Source: Atherix ibis (taxonomy: Eukaryota; Arthropoda; Insecta; Diptera; Athericidae). From it: DNA of 64,000 bases. Positions 25,380 through 37,410 of this stretch are shown piece by piece (the stretch's first letter is position 1; every line of letters begins with the position of its first letter). Location: the NCBI GenBank assembly GCA_958298945.1, contig OY282610.1, positions 33,673,667 to 33,737,666 of the forward strand, read 5' to 3'. The notes beneath the pieces are model-generated. The model had not been told where the DNA came from. It worked only from the letters and a program-made list of their open reading frames with translations, and did not search any database. A program made the translations under genes and the position numbers.

Positions 25380-26790
25380 ACGAACGTTAATTAACGAAAA
25401 AACGAAAATGGCAAAGCTCCAGAATGCCTAGCCATAAAAACAAACTAAACCAATTACAACGGGAAGTTTCTACAGAAATACAAAAATATCAAACTGAACG
25501 CTACGAACAATAAGTCATTATGGACAATAACAAAATGAATTCTATCTTATAAAAGTACCTCTCAACCACTGCGATAAAACGATGGTACCTGGGCAAAATC
25601 GGACATTCAATACAAAAGGCCGATTGCACTCCACACAAGCACCGTAGAAGATAAAACGCACTCACAGAAAATTTATGACAAACTCACAATTCCATTTTCT
25701 GTGAGTCATCGTCCCGAAAATTTTACCCCATCCATAATTAAAAATAGAATACATAAACTTCCCAATAAAAGAGTCCCTGGTTATGATTTGATAACACCTC
25801 CTACCATCAAACAAATCTCCAAAAAAAAACTGTCGTGTTTGTAACCTACATATTCAACAGTATTCTTCGTATTATCAATATTCGCTTACTATGGAAATTT
25901 TCAATTTCCCCCAAAAAACCCGTAAATTCCCCATTCTCGTATAGACCTATCAGCTTGTTACCAATCTTTGGAACATTTTTTTGAAAAACTCCTCTTAAAA
26001 CGCCTTTAAGCTATCCTTGAAGATGCTAAAATTATTCCCGATCACCCATTCGGTTTCCGATCGGAATACTCCACAACCCAACAATATCATCGTGTGGTTG
26101 ATTACGTTGCGCCCTCTCTTGAGCGAAAAGAGTACTGTCCAGGTGTGTTTCTAGATATATCACATAGTTTTGATCGAGATTGGCACCCTGGACTGCTCTG
26201 GAAAGTCAAGAGCTTCCCACCCTCCACATACTTACTTATTTTAAAAGCATATCTCTTCCAACGTCATTTTCAAGTAACAGTTAATACTGACCATTCCGAA
26301 ATATCCCCTATCACAGCTGGTTGTTCCTCAAGGAAGTGTTCTTGGTCCAATCCTATACAATATTTGTAGCTAATTGCTACCTTTGATGATGACACCACTA
26401 TTCTTGCATCACACATCCAATATCAAAATCGCTTTCAGAAACCTAAAATCCCATATCAAAAATCTCCAAGACTGGTTTTACAAATAAGCAGAAGAATGTA
26501 CATGTTACCTTCACCATCTGCAAAGATCCCCCAATGCCAAAATATATCTTAATGGCGACATTATTCCATCTACCAAGGCTTCCTATTCCTATCGCATCCA
26601 ATCCGTTCAGTCCAAAATCCCCCGAAAAATTGTTAATGCCCCGTTCTATGTTTATAACAAAGCTATTTATCGTTATAAAAAGTTTCATTATCGACTATCC
26701 TATAATAACTCTCATTAAAAAGCTTTCCCCTGTTACCTTCCCTATTTACACTCGTCAACGTTTAAAGAGAAATTGACCAAGAGATCTTTT
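25380..26790 (+). pseudogene. jockey-like LINE, reverse transcriptase ORF relic
   Basis: With multiple frameshifts the plus strand reads NDGTWAKSD, PNKRVPGYDLITPP (the 'PGxDxI' start of the jockey RT domain), YRPISLLPIFG-like sequence near 25945, DHPFGFRSEYSTTQQ, FLDISHSFDRDWHPGLLWK (the RT 'AFDxVWHxGLL' region), and DDDTTILAS. It ends with a C-terminal IPRKIVNAPFYVYNKAIYR and TFKEKLTKRSFAVL. No endonuclease domain is present, consistent with 5' truncation. It is one of three jockey-like copies, the others being minus-strand at 32455-34210 and 35910-38020. Confidence 0.8.
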
Positions 26791-27667
26791 GCGGTGTTAA
26801 TATAATATGACTCGTTAGGTAGAGAAACACCGATGCGTGTTTACTGTCACATGTTCCTAAGACCAAGGTTGATTCCGGTTATACTTTCGGGTCTTGGCAA
26901 ACCTGCGTACCTGAGCTGGCTTAGCGGTGCCTAGGGATTTACAAGGTTCCTTACTCCGAATCACTGGTGGGAGATACTGGTAATTATCTCGGGCGTTATC
27001 ACTGCTTATGACAGTTGAGGTTTAGATAGGGCTAAGCAATTTAGGAAATCTAAAATTAAGCAAATTTAATTGATTTTTTTTGTTGAATAATCAATTAATT
27101 TTCTTGAAATATTTGCAAATTTTCATATTTGAAGTTCTTTTTTTAATTTATTTTCCATTTTTCAAAGGATTCAGTATTAATGAAAGTAAATACCTCTAAC
27201 TTGATCTAAATTATATATTTAATTTTTGTTTAATATATTTCTTTCTTTGTTTGTAAGATGCGGTCGACATAAAAAACCGCAGGGGCCATAAAAAAACCCC
27301 GCCACGACCATGAGGCCTTTTCGCGACTGCATGTTACGTGGGGAAAATTTATCCATATTTGTAAGGAAAACTAAGAGTATTGATATTTTGTTATGTATTA
27401 TGGAGTAGATTGGTTTGTTTGAGAAAATTAAATAGATCACTTGGACCCAGGAGCCCCACAATGGAATGAATCCCTTTCGAGAAGTAATTCTGGATTAGAT
27501 GGCATTCGTTTAGATTGTGAGCTGACTTTTAATATTTGAGAAGATACTAAATTATAACTAATTATTAATAATATCTAAAAGACAAAAAAATATATATTAT
27601 AAAAAAAAAAAAATAATACCAAACCAACTCTAAGTGTCGTCAGAAACAATGAAAAGCAGATTTGTAA
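26791..27667. other. region after the LINE, unassigned
   Basis: 26813-27040 is GC-richer and may be the LINE 3' tail or a short interspersed element. 27240-27500 has a second GC-richer patch with no recognised protein. The remainder is AT-rich. Confidence 0.3.
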
Positions 27668-28440
27668 GGGATTATCCATTTTATAATTTGGAAAATATAA
27701 TATTATTTTTTTAAATTTTTTAAATAAATATATATTAATTAGAATAATATTTATTAATAATGATATTTGCCATTTTATATTATAAATTATTAAATTAACT
27801 ATATGAGTGCATGCGAGAAAAGCAAGGTTTAGACGCTGATTTTTCAAAGAAATTTTTTTTAGCGATATGCTCATTTCTTTTTGGATGTATACATCAATAA
27901 CTACGAAAAAAAACATTTTAAAATTCTTAAAAAATATACCGATTTAGTCCTGGAATAATAAACTTTTGAATAAACTTGTTTTTATCTGAAAAGCCCGTAA
28001 GTGACCGCGAAAAGTGACTGTCTGGCTTTGGATGTGAGATTGAACCTTTGGTGGGTTCGAAGGTTGGTAAAGTGGTATCCTGACATACAGAAAAGGGAGA
28101 AGTATATGATCAAAAAGAAGATTTTAATAAAATTTCATAAATAAAATTAAAAACATTTAAACCGAATAGAAAAGTAACAGGAAATGAGAAAATAAAACAG
28201 AAAAGGATTAAAATATGTGTGGAGCTGACCGATGACTGAAGTGGGGGAAAACTTGATGTTGAGTCTCTCTGTGGTAATGTCCCAAACCATCCTCCTATTA
28301 ACGGCAACGATGATCTGTCTTCACTGCATCTTTTAATTCAAATAAAAATTAACGGATTACAACAGTCCCGATATGTGCGAAAAACTCATCGAAAATTACC
28401 TCAAAAGGATCAAGTCCTGCCCAAAGTTTTTATTATAATG
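27668..28440 (+). mobile_element. DDE_3 transposon relic copy 3, disrupted
   Basis: The left end is GGATTATCCATTTTATAATT at 27668. The left half runs to the GCGAAAAGTGACTGTCTGGC block at about 28005. About 330 bp of unrelated sequence follows, then the family's right half resumes (CATCGAAAATTACCTCAAAA at 28386). The right end is replaced by a Helitron fragment. Confidence 0.55.
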
Positions 28441-28990
28441 CGACAATATTTTTGGATTTTCCATTTGTTATAAAAACGTATAAATTTTTTGGCATTCCAA
28501 TTGTGGAGCAAGCAACGTATTAGTTGACATTTGCTAAATTCAATCCAGAAGCACTTAGCAATTGTCCTTTGACTTTATTGATTATAATTGCGGATGCAAG
28601 CAACACTGAAAACTGTAGTCACTTGAAATTGATGTCTACATTCGGTAGGGTGGGGGAGGGGGGGGTGAATTATTGAAATACTCGGAGTCAGCATATTTTC
28701 TCCTTTAGATTAACCGCTGATAATTGTTGCTTCCAGAACATTCGGGAATTAGTTTTTTAAAGGCAAGTCTGATCCAGTTGCACAGTCTCGGCGGTTATAA
28801 ATTCCGAATGAACATTATTGGTGTACCAATTTTTAAAGTTAAAATGTCCAGATGGCTCCAATGAATTTAGAAACTCGGTTGGATTATTAACAGCTTCATC
28901 GCTATCTATATAACTAGGATCAACCGTACTTGTATCCGATCTTTTATTTTGTTGGCGTCATCATTCTTCATCCGTAAAACCAAGTGTTAT
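28441..28990 (-). pseudogene. Helitron Pif1-like helicase C-terminal relic
   Basis: Reading the minus strand from about 28910: AVNNPTEFLNSLEPSGHF, then LIPNVLEATIISG.SKGEN, then LQFSVLLASAIIINKVKGQ, then GLNLANVN.YVACSTIGMPK, then NLYVFITNGKSKNIVAL. This order and wording match the end of Rep-helicase proteins of Helitrons (NYPTEFLNSL ... LIEATILTG ... FKRLQFPVRLAFAMTINKxQGQ ... LYVACSRVGKP). Frameshifts and stops are present, and a few residues between LAN and YVACS are missing. No Helitron termini were identified. Confidence 0.75.
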
Positions 28991-29316
28991 TCTTAAAGTT
29001 TCTTGTAATATTTGAGAAAACCAAATTTATAGTCTGAATTATACCTTAAAAAAAAATTGTGGTAATAAAAACTTATAAAAAACTGCAAATAAATTAATTA
29101 TTTTTAATTATTAAAAAAAAAAATGCAGGAAAAAAACCAATAAACGAAAGAAAAAAATAATTTTTTTTAAATAGTTTCACTACAGCGCCATCTTGGCGGG
29201 CAGTTAGAGCAAAATGGGTAGAGTGAAAAGATATCCTTATATACAAATTTGCATGATGATCCATTGAGCAGTTTAGGAGTCTATCGGAAGTTTACAAATA
29301 AATATTTATCTTTGTA

Positions 29317-30566
29317 CGAGGGTCGTTCAATAAGTCCTCAGAAAATCCAAGAAATTGCGCTCGTAGTGTCGGTAAAGATTTTTTTTTTGTAAGTAGCATT
29401 ATCGACAGGAAAGCTGTCCATTGCGTAGGTCAATTTCTATCGTTGATTAAAGTTAACGACATTTATTTGTGCATAACAATGGAAAAAAGCGAGTTTAGGG
29501 CTGTCATCAAACATCTCCATTTGAAAGGCTTAAGCCCGAAAGAAATCAAAGCCGAGTTGGATGCAGTTCATGGCTCATCTGCACCTGTGTTTGCGACGGT
29601 TTACAATTGGGTGAATGAATTTAAACGTGGCCGTTCATCCACAAAAGATGAACATCGTTCAGGACGCTCAGTTGAGGTGTCTACTCCTGAAATCATCGAC
29701 AAAATCCACGATCTGATTTTGAACGATCGGCGAATTAAAGTGCGCGAATTAGTTGAGGCCACGGGCATATCACAAGGTACAGTCGCTTCAATTTTGCATG
29801 AAAAATTGTCTGTGATAAAAATGTCGGCAAGATGGGTGCCGCGTTTGTTCTCAGAGGAGAATAAGCGCAATCGTGCAGTGGACTCTGAGACTATGTTGGC
29901 ACTCTTTCATCGCAATCCTGCCAAATTCCTTCGTCGATATGTCACTGTGGACGAAACCTGGATACACTACTACACTCCAGAAACGAAGAGACAGTCATCA
30001 CAGTGGATTTTCAAGGGTGAACGGGCTCCGAAGAAGGCAACAACTGTGCCTTTTGGGATTCGCAGGGCATCATTTTTATCGACTACTTGGAAAAAGGAAA
30101 AACAATAACAGGAGCGTATTACGCGTCGTTATTGCAACGGTTGAGCGAGGAAATCAAAGAGAAACGCCCCCACCTGAAGAAGAAAAAAATCCTCTTGCAT
30201 CAGGACAATGCGCGTGTGGACACCTGCACTGTTTCCATGGCCAAAATTGTGGAATTGAGAATGGAACTGTTGCAGCATCCCGCTTATTCACCAGATTTGG
30301 CCCCGAGTGACTATTTTCTTTTCCCCAATCTGAAGAAATGGCTTGGCGGACGACGGTTCACTTCCAACGAGGACGTCATTGCTCAAACGGATGAGTATTT
30401 TGCAGAACTTCAGAAATCCTATTTTTTGGACGGGATAAAATTTTTGGAAAAACGGTTGGAAAAGTGTATAGAGCTAAAAGAAGATTATGTTGAAAAATAA
30501 AAAATTTTTTTTTTTTAAAAACAGTTTTTTTCCATCTTTTTCTAAGGACTTATTGAACGACCCTCG
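29317..30566 (+). mobile_element. mariner element 7 (full length, 1250 bp, nearly intact)
   Basis: The termini CGAGGGTCGTTCAATAAGTC at 29317 and GACTTATTGAACGACCCTCG ending at 30566 are near-perfect inverses. TA flanks are at 29315-29316 and 30567-30568. It is the same subfamily as element 2. The only obvious coding lesion is one 28-bp deletion. Confidence 0.96.
29479..30500 (+). pseudogene. mariner transposase with a single 28-bp deletion
   Basis: The ATG at 29479 starts MEKSEFRAVIKHLHLKGLSP. The N-terminal bipartite helix-turn-helix DNA-binding domain is intact. WVPRLF and VTVDETWIHYYTPE (first catalytic Asp) follow. Compared with element 2, 28 bases are missing at about 30054, between GTGCC and TTTTGG, which shifts the frame. 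The second half is open again at 30087-30500 with HQDNARVDT (second Asp; the usual His-Thr is Asp-Thr) and YSPDLAPSDYFLF (third Asp), ending EDYVEK and TAA. It is a recently active copy, inactive now unless the frame were restored. Confidence 0.93.
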
Positions 30567-32454
30567 TATATATAAATTTATAATGGCAAGATTTAAGCAA
30601 TATAATGAATTAAAAAATTTATAAAATTTATACTATAAATATATAAATTTTTTTATATTTACTTTTTAACCTACAAATTGGATATTTCTATAAAAAAAAT
30701 TTTTATTTTTTTTAATAATGCCAATATTGAATAGTTTGAATAATTTTCTTACATAGCAATAACTAAAGTAAATTTATCATATTTTGCAAGGATATATGAT
30801 GAAAGAATAGAGAAAGAAAATGTAAAAACCATAGAAAACGTAATGCTGAGTCATTATTAGAAATTACAGTTTAAGAACCAAACAAGTGCTTTTCACAAAA
30901 AATATATAAAAGCTTGAAAATTTTCTCTTATTTATTGGATAGCATAAATTGTCCCAACAACGTACAAGGATATTTTTATCCTATAAATTGCAAAAACTTT
31001 CAGCTAATATGTGCGAATTTTCTACAATTTAAAATCCATTTTTGGAAAAAACATACAAAAAAAAAACTGATTAAAAAAGGAAAAATAAAATCAGTACTAC
31101 CAACCAACGAATAACATTTATACTAAAAATAAACTTTCCCTACAAGTCATTAATATATTATGGCGTTTTTTTTCCTCTCTAAATACTTAAACAAGTTTAG
31201 TTTTTTTTTGTACTACCTCTAACAACCCCCTCCCACATCCCTCCCCGCTACACACGTGTTCCCTAGATTTTATTTTATTCTCAAGTTTGATAAAAACCAC
31301 CCATCATTCTTTTTGTTTATTTTATATATTTTTTGTGTGTTTGTTAAAAGCATTGCCATTAATTTATAAGCAATTTAATACGGCCGATATACTCGTATGT
31401 ACGTATTTTATATACAAAAATTACGGGTGAAATTTTACCCTTAGCCAAAAATCTTTATACGTGCACGTGCGAGTATATATTATACAATTCCACTTAATTC
31501 CATGTTGTTAGTTAAAGTACTGCAGGTAGGCGCAAATTATAGTATTTGTTGTTTTTTTCAAGTATGATATGCGACCACAATTGGAAAAATATTTCTCTTT
31601 TTATTGTAGGTATATGTGCATGAGTTGGTTCTTTGCGGTATTTTGAAAACTTTTCGAACCATTGACAAAATAATACGAGTATAAGTGAAAGGTTGAAAAT
31701 ACCTGCATTAGGTTCACCATACACTTAATATCATACTTAGTGGAATTTTAAAATATTCAAAATGAAATTGAATAACGAAATGGTTTGGGAAATTGTCATA
31801 AACTTAAGACTATACATGCAAAATAATAGTTTTTACAGGTACAAGAACAAAAATGAAAAAACAAAGACAATATTCATTTTATTGTTTGGAAAAAATAACT
31901 CGGTCATTTAATATTTATTTAAGAAATATATTTTTTATTTTAAATTCATTTTAAATTCTTTACAAATTATTGTTGAAATTTTATAGCCTTTATTGCACGA
32001 ATATAGATTTTTCAAAAACAATCGTTTTAAAATTTACTCATTTCTTTGAAGAATATTGATTATATATATTTGAAAATTGAAAAAATAAAAAAAAATTGCG
32101 AAAAAAGCAAGTTTCACATCATAAAATATGAGCGAAAAGGTAAAAAGTTTATTTTTGATTGATCGGAAATCATATATTGCGTGAGTCGATAATGCAGTTT
32201 TTTTTTTCGAACAGTTCGCACCAGTACGGGACAAGGTATTCATTCGGTCGCATTATCGTTGACAATTCAGTTTAAACTAATAACTCTGCATCATTTTTTT
32301 AAAAATTTTAAATAAAAATAACTACAATTGTATTGTAACAAGCAGATATACATAATATTTTAATTAACAATCTTATGGCTCATTAAGTGGGATTAAAAAC
32401 ACCCATCGGCGCTTCTCCAACTAACGGAAGTTAGATTGCTTTAGAAAATCTCTA
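30567..32454. other. AT-rich DNA, no gene seen
   Basis: It holds poly-A/T tracts and a C-rich patch near 31220-31245. No coding or transposon signature was recognised. Confidence 0.5.
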
Positions 32455-34210
32455 GACCAATGTATCTTAAGTCTCTGATGAGTGTTTCTGGAGAGGGCAG
32501 TATAGGACAATTCTCTCACACAAGTAGATTATGATGATAAGATAAACGGGAGTGAAATTTTTGGTAGTGGGAAATGCACAGGTCCTGAACAAAGGAAACA
32601 TTTAGATCACGATGTATTACGGAGGATCTTGGATTGTAAGACCTGGGGACACGATAGGAATTGGAACGTTTCGTTGAACCCCAAAGTTCAATTCCATAAG
32701 TCCAAATAGGTTTTATAATATTTAGTTTCGAACATTTGTCCAGTAGTCTAAGAAGTTGTAGGTAACGTCTAGTGACTTCAAGTTTTTTTAGTACTAGCAA
32801 GTGGGTTCCATGTTAATCTTTTGTCCAGGTAAAGTCCCAAATAACGTACTTTATCATATTGTGGAATCATATTGCTCTTAAGGTATAAAGAGCTAGGTTT
32901 CCCTTGACAAAGTGTGAAAGTAATGTGAGTACTCTTTTCTGTTCATTCATCTTTTTAAACCAGGATTGAAGATTGTGGATATGAGATTGTAAATTGTTGG
33001 AAGCTATGTCAGGATTTTTATGAGTGTCAAGTATGGCCGTATCGTCTGCATAAGTAGCAATGATAGTATTAGTATCAGATGAGATGTTATATTATATAAA
33101 ATGGGACCAAGAATACTACCTTGTGGGACTCCGGCTAGAATAGGATATATTTCCGAGTATTCTGAGTTATGTTAATTGCAGCTTAGAAATGACGTTGGGA
33201 GAGATATATGGTAAATTTATGATATGTTAAAGGAGTCCACGATCAGAAGCTCCTAAGCTTTTAAAAATACTACTGGGCAATACTCTTTTCTCTCAAGAGA
33301 GGATGAAATGTGAATAATTTTTTCATTAACTAGGACTGGGTAGAGTCGTTTCAATAAGAGTTTTTGCAAAAATCTTACCACAAATTGATAGGATGCCGAG
33401 AGATCTATAGGAAAAAGGAGAATTATGGGGATTTATCTGGTTTAAGAATCATGTTAATGACAGAAAATTTCCCGACTAAGAGAAAATAGGTTATGTGCAG
33501 GATACCATTGAAAATGTATGTAATTAAAACTAAAGCTTTTTGGGAGATTTGCTTCCGGATAGGAGCTGTTATTAGATCATAAGCAGGAGCTTTTTTATTG
33601 GGAAGACGCAGAATAATAGATTTCATTTTCGAGGGCCTCAAATTTTTGGGAGGAAGACACATAGGGACTAGGAACGTTATTTCTTCGATAATTTTGTTAG
33701 TATGTGATTTGTCTTCTATATCAGCACGTGAAGCAAATGTATTTCGGCTTTTTCGTCATTTTGTTTCAGTGAGTGTGTATTCAGCTTAGGTTGAAGTCTG
33801 TTAAGTTTCTGTTTTAGTTGAAAAATTATGTTGTTTTGGTTGTGTAATATTATAAGAGATGGAAGGTCATTTATAGCATCAATAATGTCGTTTGCTATTT
33901 TCAACATTCATTTAAGTCAATCTATTTTGCCATTTATGAGCCCAGGATGAAGAGTTTTTAAGTTTGGCTTAGAATTAAGGGTAAGGAGAGCAGGACTATG
34001 ATCAGAGTTTAAATCGTAAAGAGTTTCAATACTAGAATTCATGTTAATTGTAGGAGTACTAATGAAGTAATCGAGGATATCAGGTCGTTTTGAACTAGAA
34101 GTTGGCCAAGATGTTCGATTTGGAGGGGAAGTGGGAAGTTATTTGTTATGATGTATGGGATAGAGCTTCTTAAGGAATCTTTCCTCGTAGATTAGCAACG
34201 TGACAACCCC
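32455..34210 (-). pseudogene. jockey-like LINE relic, minus strand
   Basis: Reading the minus strand from about 34250: SGDNNIKHHQWGCHVAN, the jockey endonuclease motif 'GGDFNAKHxxWGC'. Next come PNKKAPAYDLITAPI (RT start) and ITYIFNGILHITYFLLVGKF. The 'VPQGSVLGPILYN' equivalent lies near 33090-33130. The C-terminal KLNIIKPIWTYGIELWGSTK ends near 32650. Endonuclease plus RT order is preserved over about 1.75 kb, but there are many stops and frameshifts. It is homologous to 35910-38020. Confidence 0.82.
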
Positions 34211-34439
34211 ATTGATGGTGTTTGATATTGTTATCACCACTCGCGATTGTTTTTATTGGGAGGAAAATGACATTTTGCGTCGTTCTATTATAAACTATTT
34301 GATATGATAACAAAAAGAAAAGAGGAAAATATTATATAAGTTTTGAATATTATCAAGAAAAAATATATCAAAATTATTCAAAATTTATAATTAGGAAAAA
34401 GGAAAAATGTATTTCATGACCAGAAAAAGGAAAAATAAT
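34211..34439. other. AT-rich spacer
   Basis: A short AT-rich stretch between a LINE relic and a DDE_3 relic. Nothing was recognised in it. Confidence 0.5.
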
Positions 34440-35466
34440 GGAATATTCATTTTTAAGTTTGGAAAGTATAGTCCTGTTATTTTATATTTATTTAATAAAT
34501 ATATTTTTTATAAATATTTTATTAAGCATAAAAATATGGCATTATTTAGTATAAAAATAGTATGAATTTTTTAACAACCAACAAATTTGTTTTATATTTT
34601 AAAAACTTTCAACAATAGTATTGTATCTGCCATAGCCATGTATAAAAAAGAAAATTGAGACTCATTTTTGCTTGTTGGTAAATAATGAGGGTCATTTTAG
34701 CTTGGTGGTAAGTAAAATTTCTATATATGGGACATTGAAAATACACAAATGACTATGGAAATGGCATTGTATTCGCGAAAAGTGTCATTTGGCCTATATT
34801 TCTATGGAAATGAAGAAAGAGAACGCTACGGCTGTATGATAACTAACCGTTTTGACCAGAAATTGATCATTTAAATCTGAAACAAATTTTGTATTTATTA
34901 GGTAAAAAGTTTCAAGGATATTCGTCATATTAATTGGCCTCCAAGATAGTGCGCCGTTGGTCTTGTAAATCAATGCAAAAACTCTATTTACGTAGACAAT
35001 CCTTCAACTTGCTAGATGCAAACATTTCGTCTTTTTTTTTTTAAAGCAATCTAATTAGCTCAATTCAACTAAATACCGACTAGTTAATTCTATTAGGAAA
35101 GCTGGCAATGCCAACTCACATGCAGCGTAATGTCGTCAAATGGTCTCATGGGCGTGGCGCTACAAAATGGCATCTGGGCTATGTGTGAGAGTACTTACAT
35201 ACAAACAAACGAATAATCTAAAAACTTAAAAGTATATAAAAATCAATATCTACCAGATAATGGCCGAATTACAGCTGGAAATGTGTAAAAAAAACCATCA
35301 AACATAACCTCAAAAGAATCGAGTACTGCAAGAAGTTTTGTTGCAGTCATTTAAATAATATTATATTGTACTTTATGCATAATGGCAGGGTTTAAATAAT
35401 AACTAATATATTAATTAAAATTTAATTTTAAATTTTTACTTATTAAAGCTAAAATTGGATTATCCA
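34440..35466 (+). mobile_element. DDE_3 transposon relic copy 4
   Basis: The left end carries AAGTTTGGAAAGTATAG at about 34456. The right end is AAATTGGATTATCCATT at about 35452. Internal blocks include GGCATTGTATTCGCGAAAAG (34761) and a decayed HINWPPR..CAVG (GDxNWPPRSCDLTPLD motif). YVDNPST and AACCTCAAAAGAATCGAGTA follow. About 1.03 kb; no open frame remains. Confidence 0.68.
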
Positions 35467-35909
35467 TTATATACAGAATATTTTAGGTAACATACGATAT
35501 TTAATTAAATAAATTATTTGGAACATATTAAAACTTTTCTTATACAATCAAAACTAAAAATAAAACATATTCTTAATAGTTTCTTTGCAATTTATCTATT
35601 GAACAAACTCAAAAATTCATTAATCATTTAATACAGTCTCATAGTTGACATTTAATTTTAATTAATTACATTCGAAGAAGCATAAACGAAGAAATATTTT
35701 ATTATTTTGATAAATGTTCTTCTATGAAGTCAAAACATTTCAATAATGTCCAGATCCAATTATAAGAAAATTGCTAAGAAATATTGTAGAAAGGAATATG
35801 TAATTAATTACAATTGAATAGTAATTTTACTATATGAATGGTTTTGGGGAGTAAACATCCATTGAAGGTTCACCTGCTACCGTGTCCTTATGTTAAGACT
35901 AAGTATTTT
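35467..35909. other. AT-rich DNA, no gene seen
   Basis: A short AT-rich region between a transposon relic and a LINE relic. Confidence 0.45.
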
Positions 35910-36172
35910 AATAAATCACACGACCAGTGATGCTTAGGTCTTCGATGGGTGTTTTTAGGAAAGGAAGTAGTGGATAGTTCTTGAACAAGAGGGTTAGTAT
36001 GATTTGAGATACGGGAATGGAACTTTTTATAACAGGACACATCCCCATCAAAAACAAATAGGACTTCAAGATCACGATGAATAACTGTATTGCGAACATA
36101 AAACGGAGCGTCGAAAATTTTACGGAGTATTTTTTATTGAAGGAATTGGATTCGACGGGAATTGGAAGGCTT

Positions 36173-36274
36173 AAAGTACTTTTATACAATGTCCTACTGA
36201 AACCCATCTTGACTTACGAGATCTAGTTTGTAAGTCCAGATGGGTTTCAGTAGGGCATTGTATAAAAGTACTTT
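36173..36274. repeat. near-perfect palindrome, 44-bp arms
   Basis: The left arm 36173-36216 and right arm 36231-36274 are reverse complements at 42 of 44 positions, separated by a 14-base spacer. The arm contains TACTTTTATACAATG and CTACTGAAACCCATCT. It lies inside the LINE relic; the right arm fits the LINE sequence and the left arm is its inverted copy. Confidence 0.92.
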
Positions 36275-36733
36275 GCTGTCTATAGTAAGTTTAGAACGTT
36301 TGTCTAGAAGTCAAAGTAGTTGTAGGTATCGTCTTTTTAGTTTTTATCTGGTGAGTCTTGTATTCGGGTTACATGTCAAACGTTTGTCTAAGTTCAATCC
36401 TAGGTGCTGAAGTTCGGTGTGTGGTCCTCTATAGGAGGACATGGTTCATGGCGGAGAGTAAAAGTTACGTGGGTAGATTTACGTTCATTCTTTATTATTT
36501 TATAATTATTTTGTTAAATTTCCTCCTATTAAATGAGATATATTTTTTTAAATAGCAAAAATCTACCAAATTCTGTAATCAAATTATTTTCGAATAAAAA
36601 TACAAAATAAACGAGGTAAAATAGTTAATATTAAAGATGATATTTATTTAATAAAAAATTATATTATGAATTATTTAACTAGCAGACAATGTGTTAAAAT
36701 TGTAAGAACGTAATGTGACTACGACTATATTAT

Positions 36734-37410
36734 ATATATTTTATTCAATAATGAGGTTCGCTTCTCACACGATATCCAAATGAGAAATTTTTTCCATATA
36801 TGGAGTATAAAAAACCCACATGTTATTATAGAAAAGCCATTGTATTTGCGAAAAGTGACTGCCCGATTGGCATTTCAGTCTGAAGGTATCACGATATATT
36901 TTATTCAATAATGAGGTGCGTTTCTCGCACGATACCCAAATAAGAAAATTTTTCCATATACGAAACACTAAAAACCCACATGTTATTATAGAAAAGCCAT
37001 TGTATTTTCGAAAAGTGGCTGCCCGATATTCATTTCAGTCTGAAGATATCACGATATATTTTATTCAATAATGAGGTTCGCTTCTCACACGATATCCATA
37101 TAAGAAATTTTTTCCATGTATGGAGTACTAAAAACCCACATGTCATTATAGAAAAGCCATTGTATTTGCGAAAAGTGACTGCCCGATTGGCATTTCAGTC
37201 TGAAGGTATCACGATATATTTTATTCAATAATGAGGTTCGCTTCTCACACGATATCCAAATAAGAAATTTTTTCCATATATGGAGTATTAAAAACCCACA
37301 TGGCATTGTGGAAAAGCCATTGTATTTGCGAAAAGTGACTGCCCGATAGGCATTTTAGTCTGAAGGTATCACGATACATTTTATTCAATAATGAGGTTCG
37401 CTTCTCACAA
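36734..37410 (+). repeat. 160-bp tandem repeat, four units plus a partial fifth
   Basis: The motif TTCAATAATGAGGTTCGC recurs with exact 160-bp spacing: ATGAGG starts at 36751, 36911, 37071, 37231 and 37391. Units are about 90% or more alike by eye. The unit includes GAAAAGCCATTGTATTTGCG, which is the transposase-derived block shared by the dispersed DDE_3 relics. The array therefore arose by tandem duplication inside a transposon copy. Repeating short ORFs on the minus strand follow from the repetition and are not a gene. Confidence 0.95.

Noticed and set aside
28760..28830. CAGTCTCGGC similarity between 15210 and 28779 suggesting another LINE copy
   Set aside because: The 28779 sequence fits the minus-strand Helitron helicase reading, so the match is likely chance.
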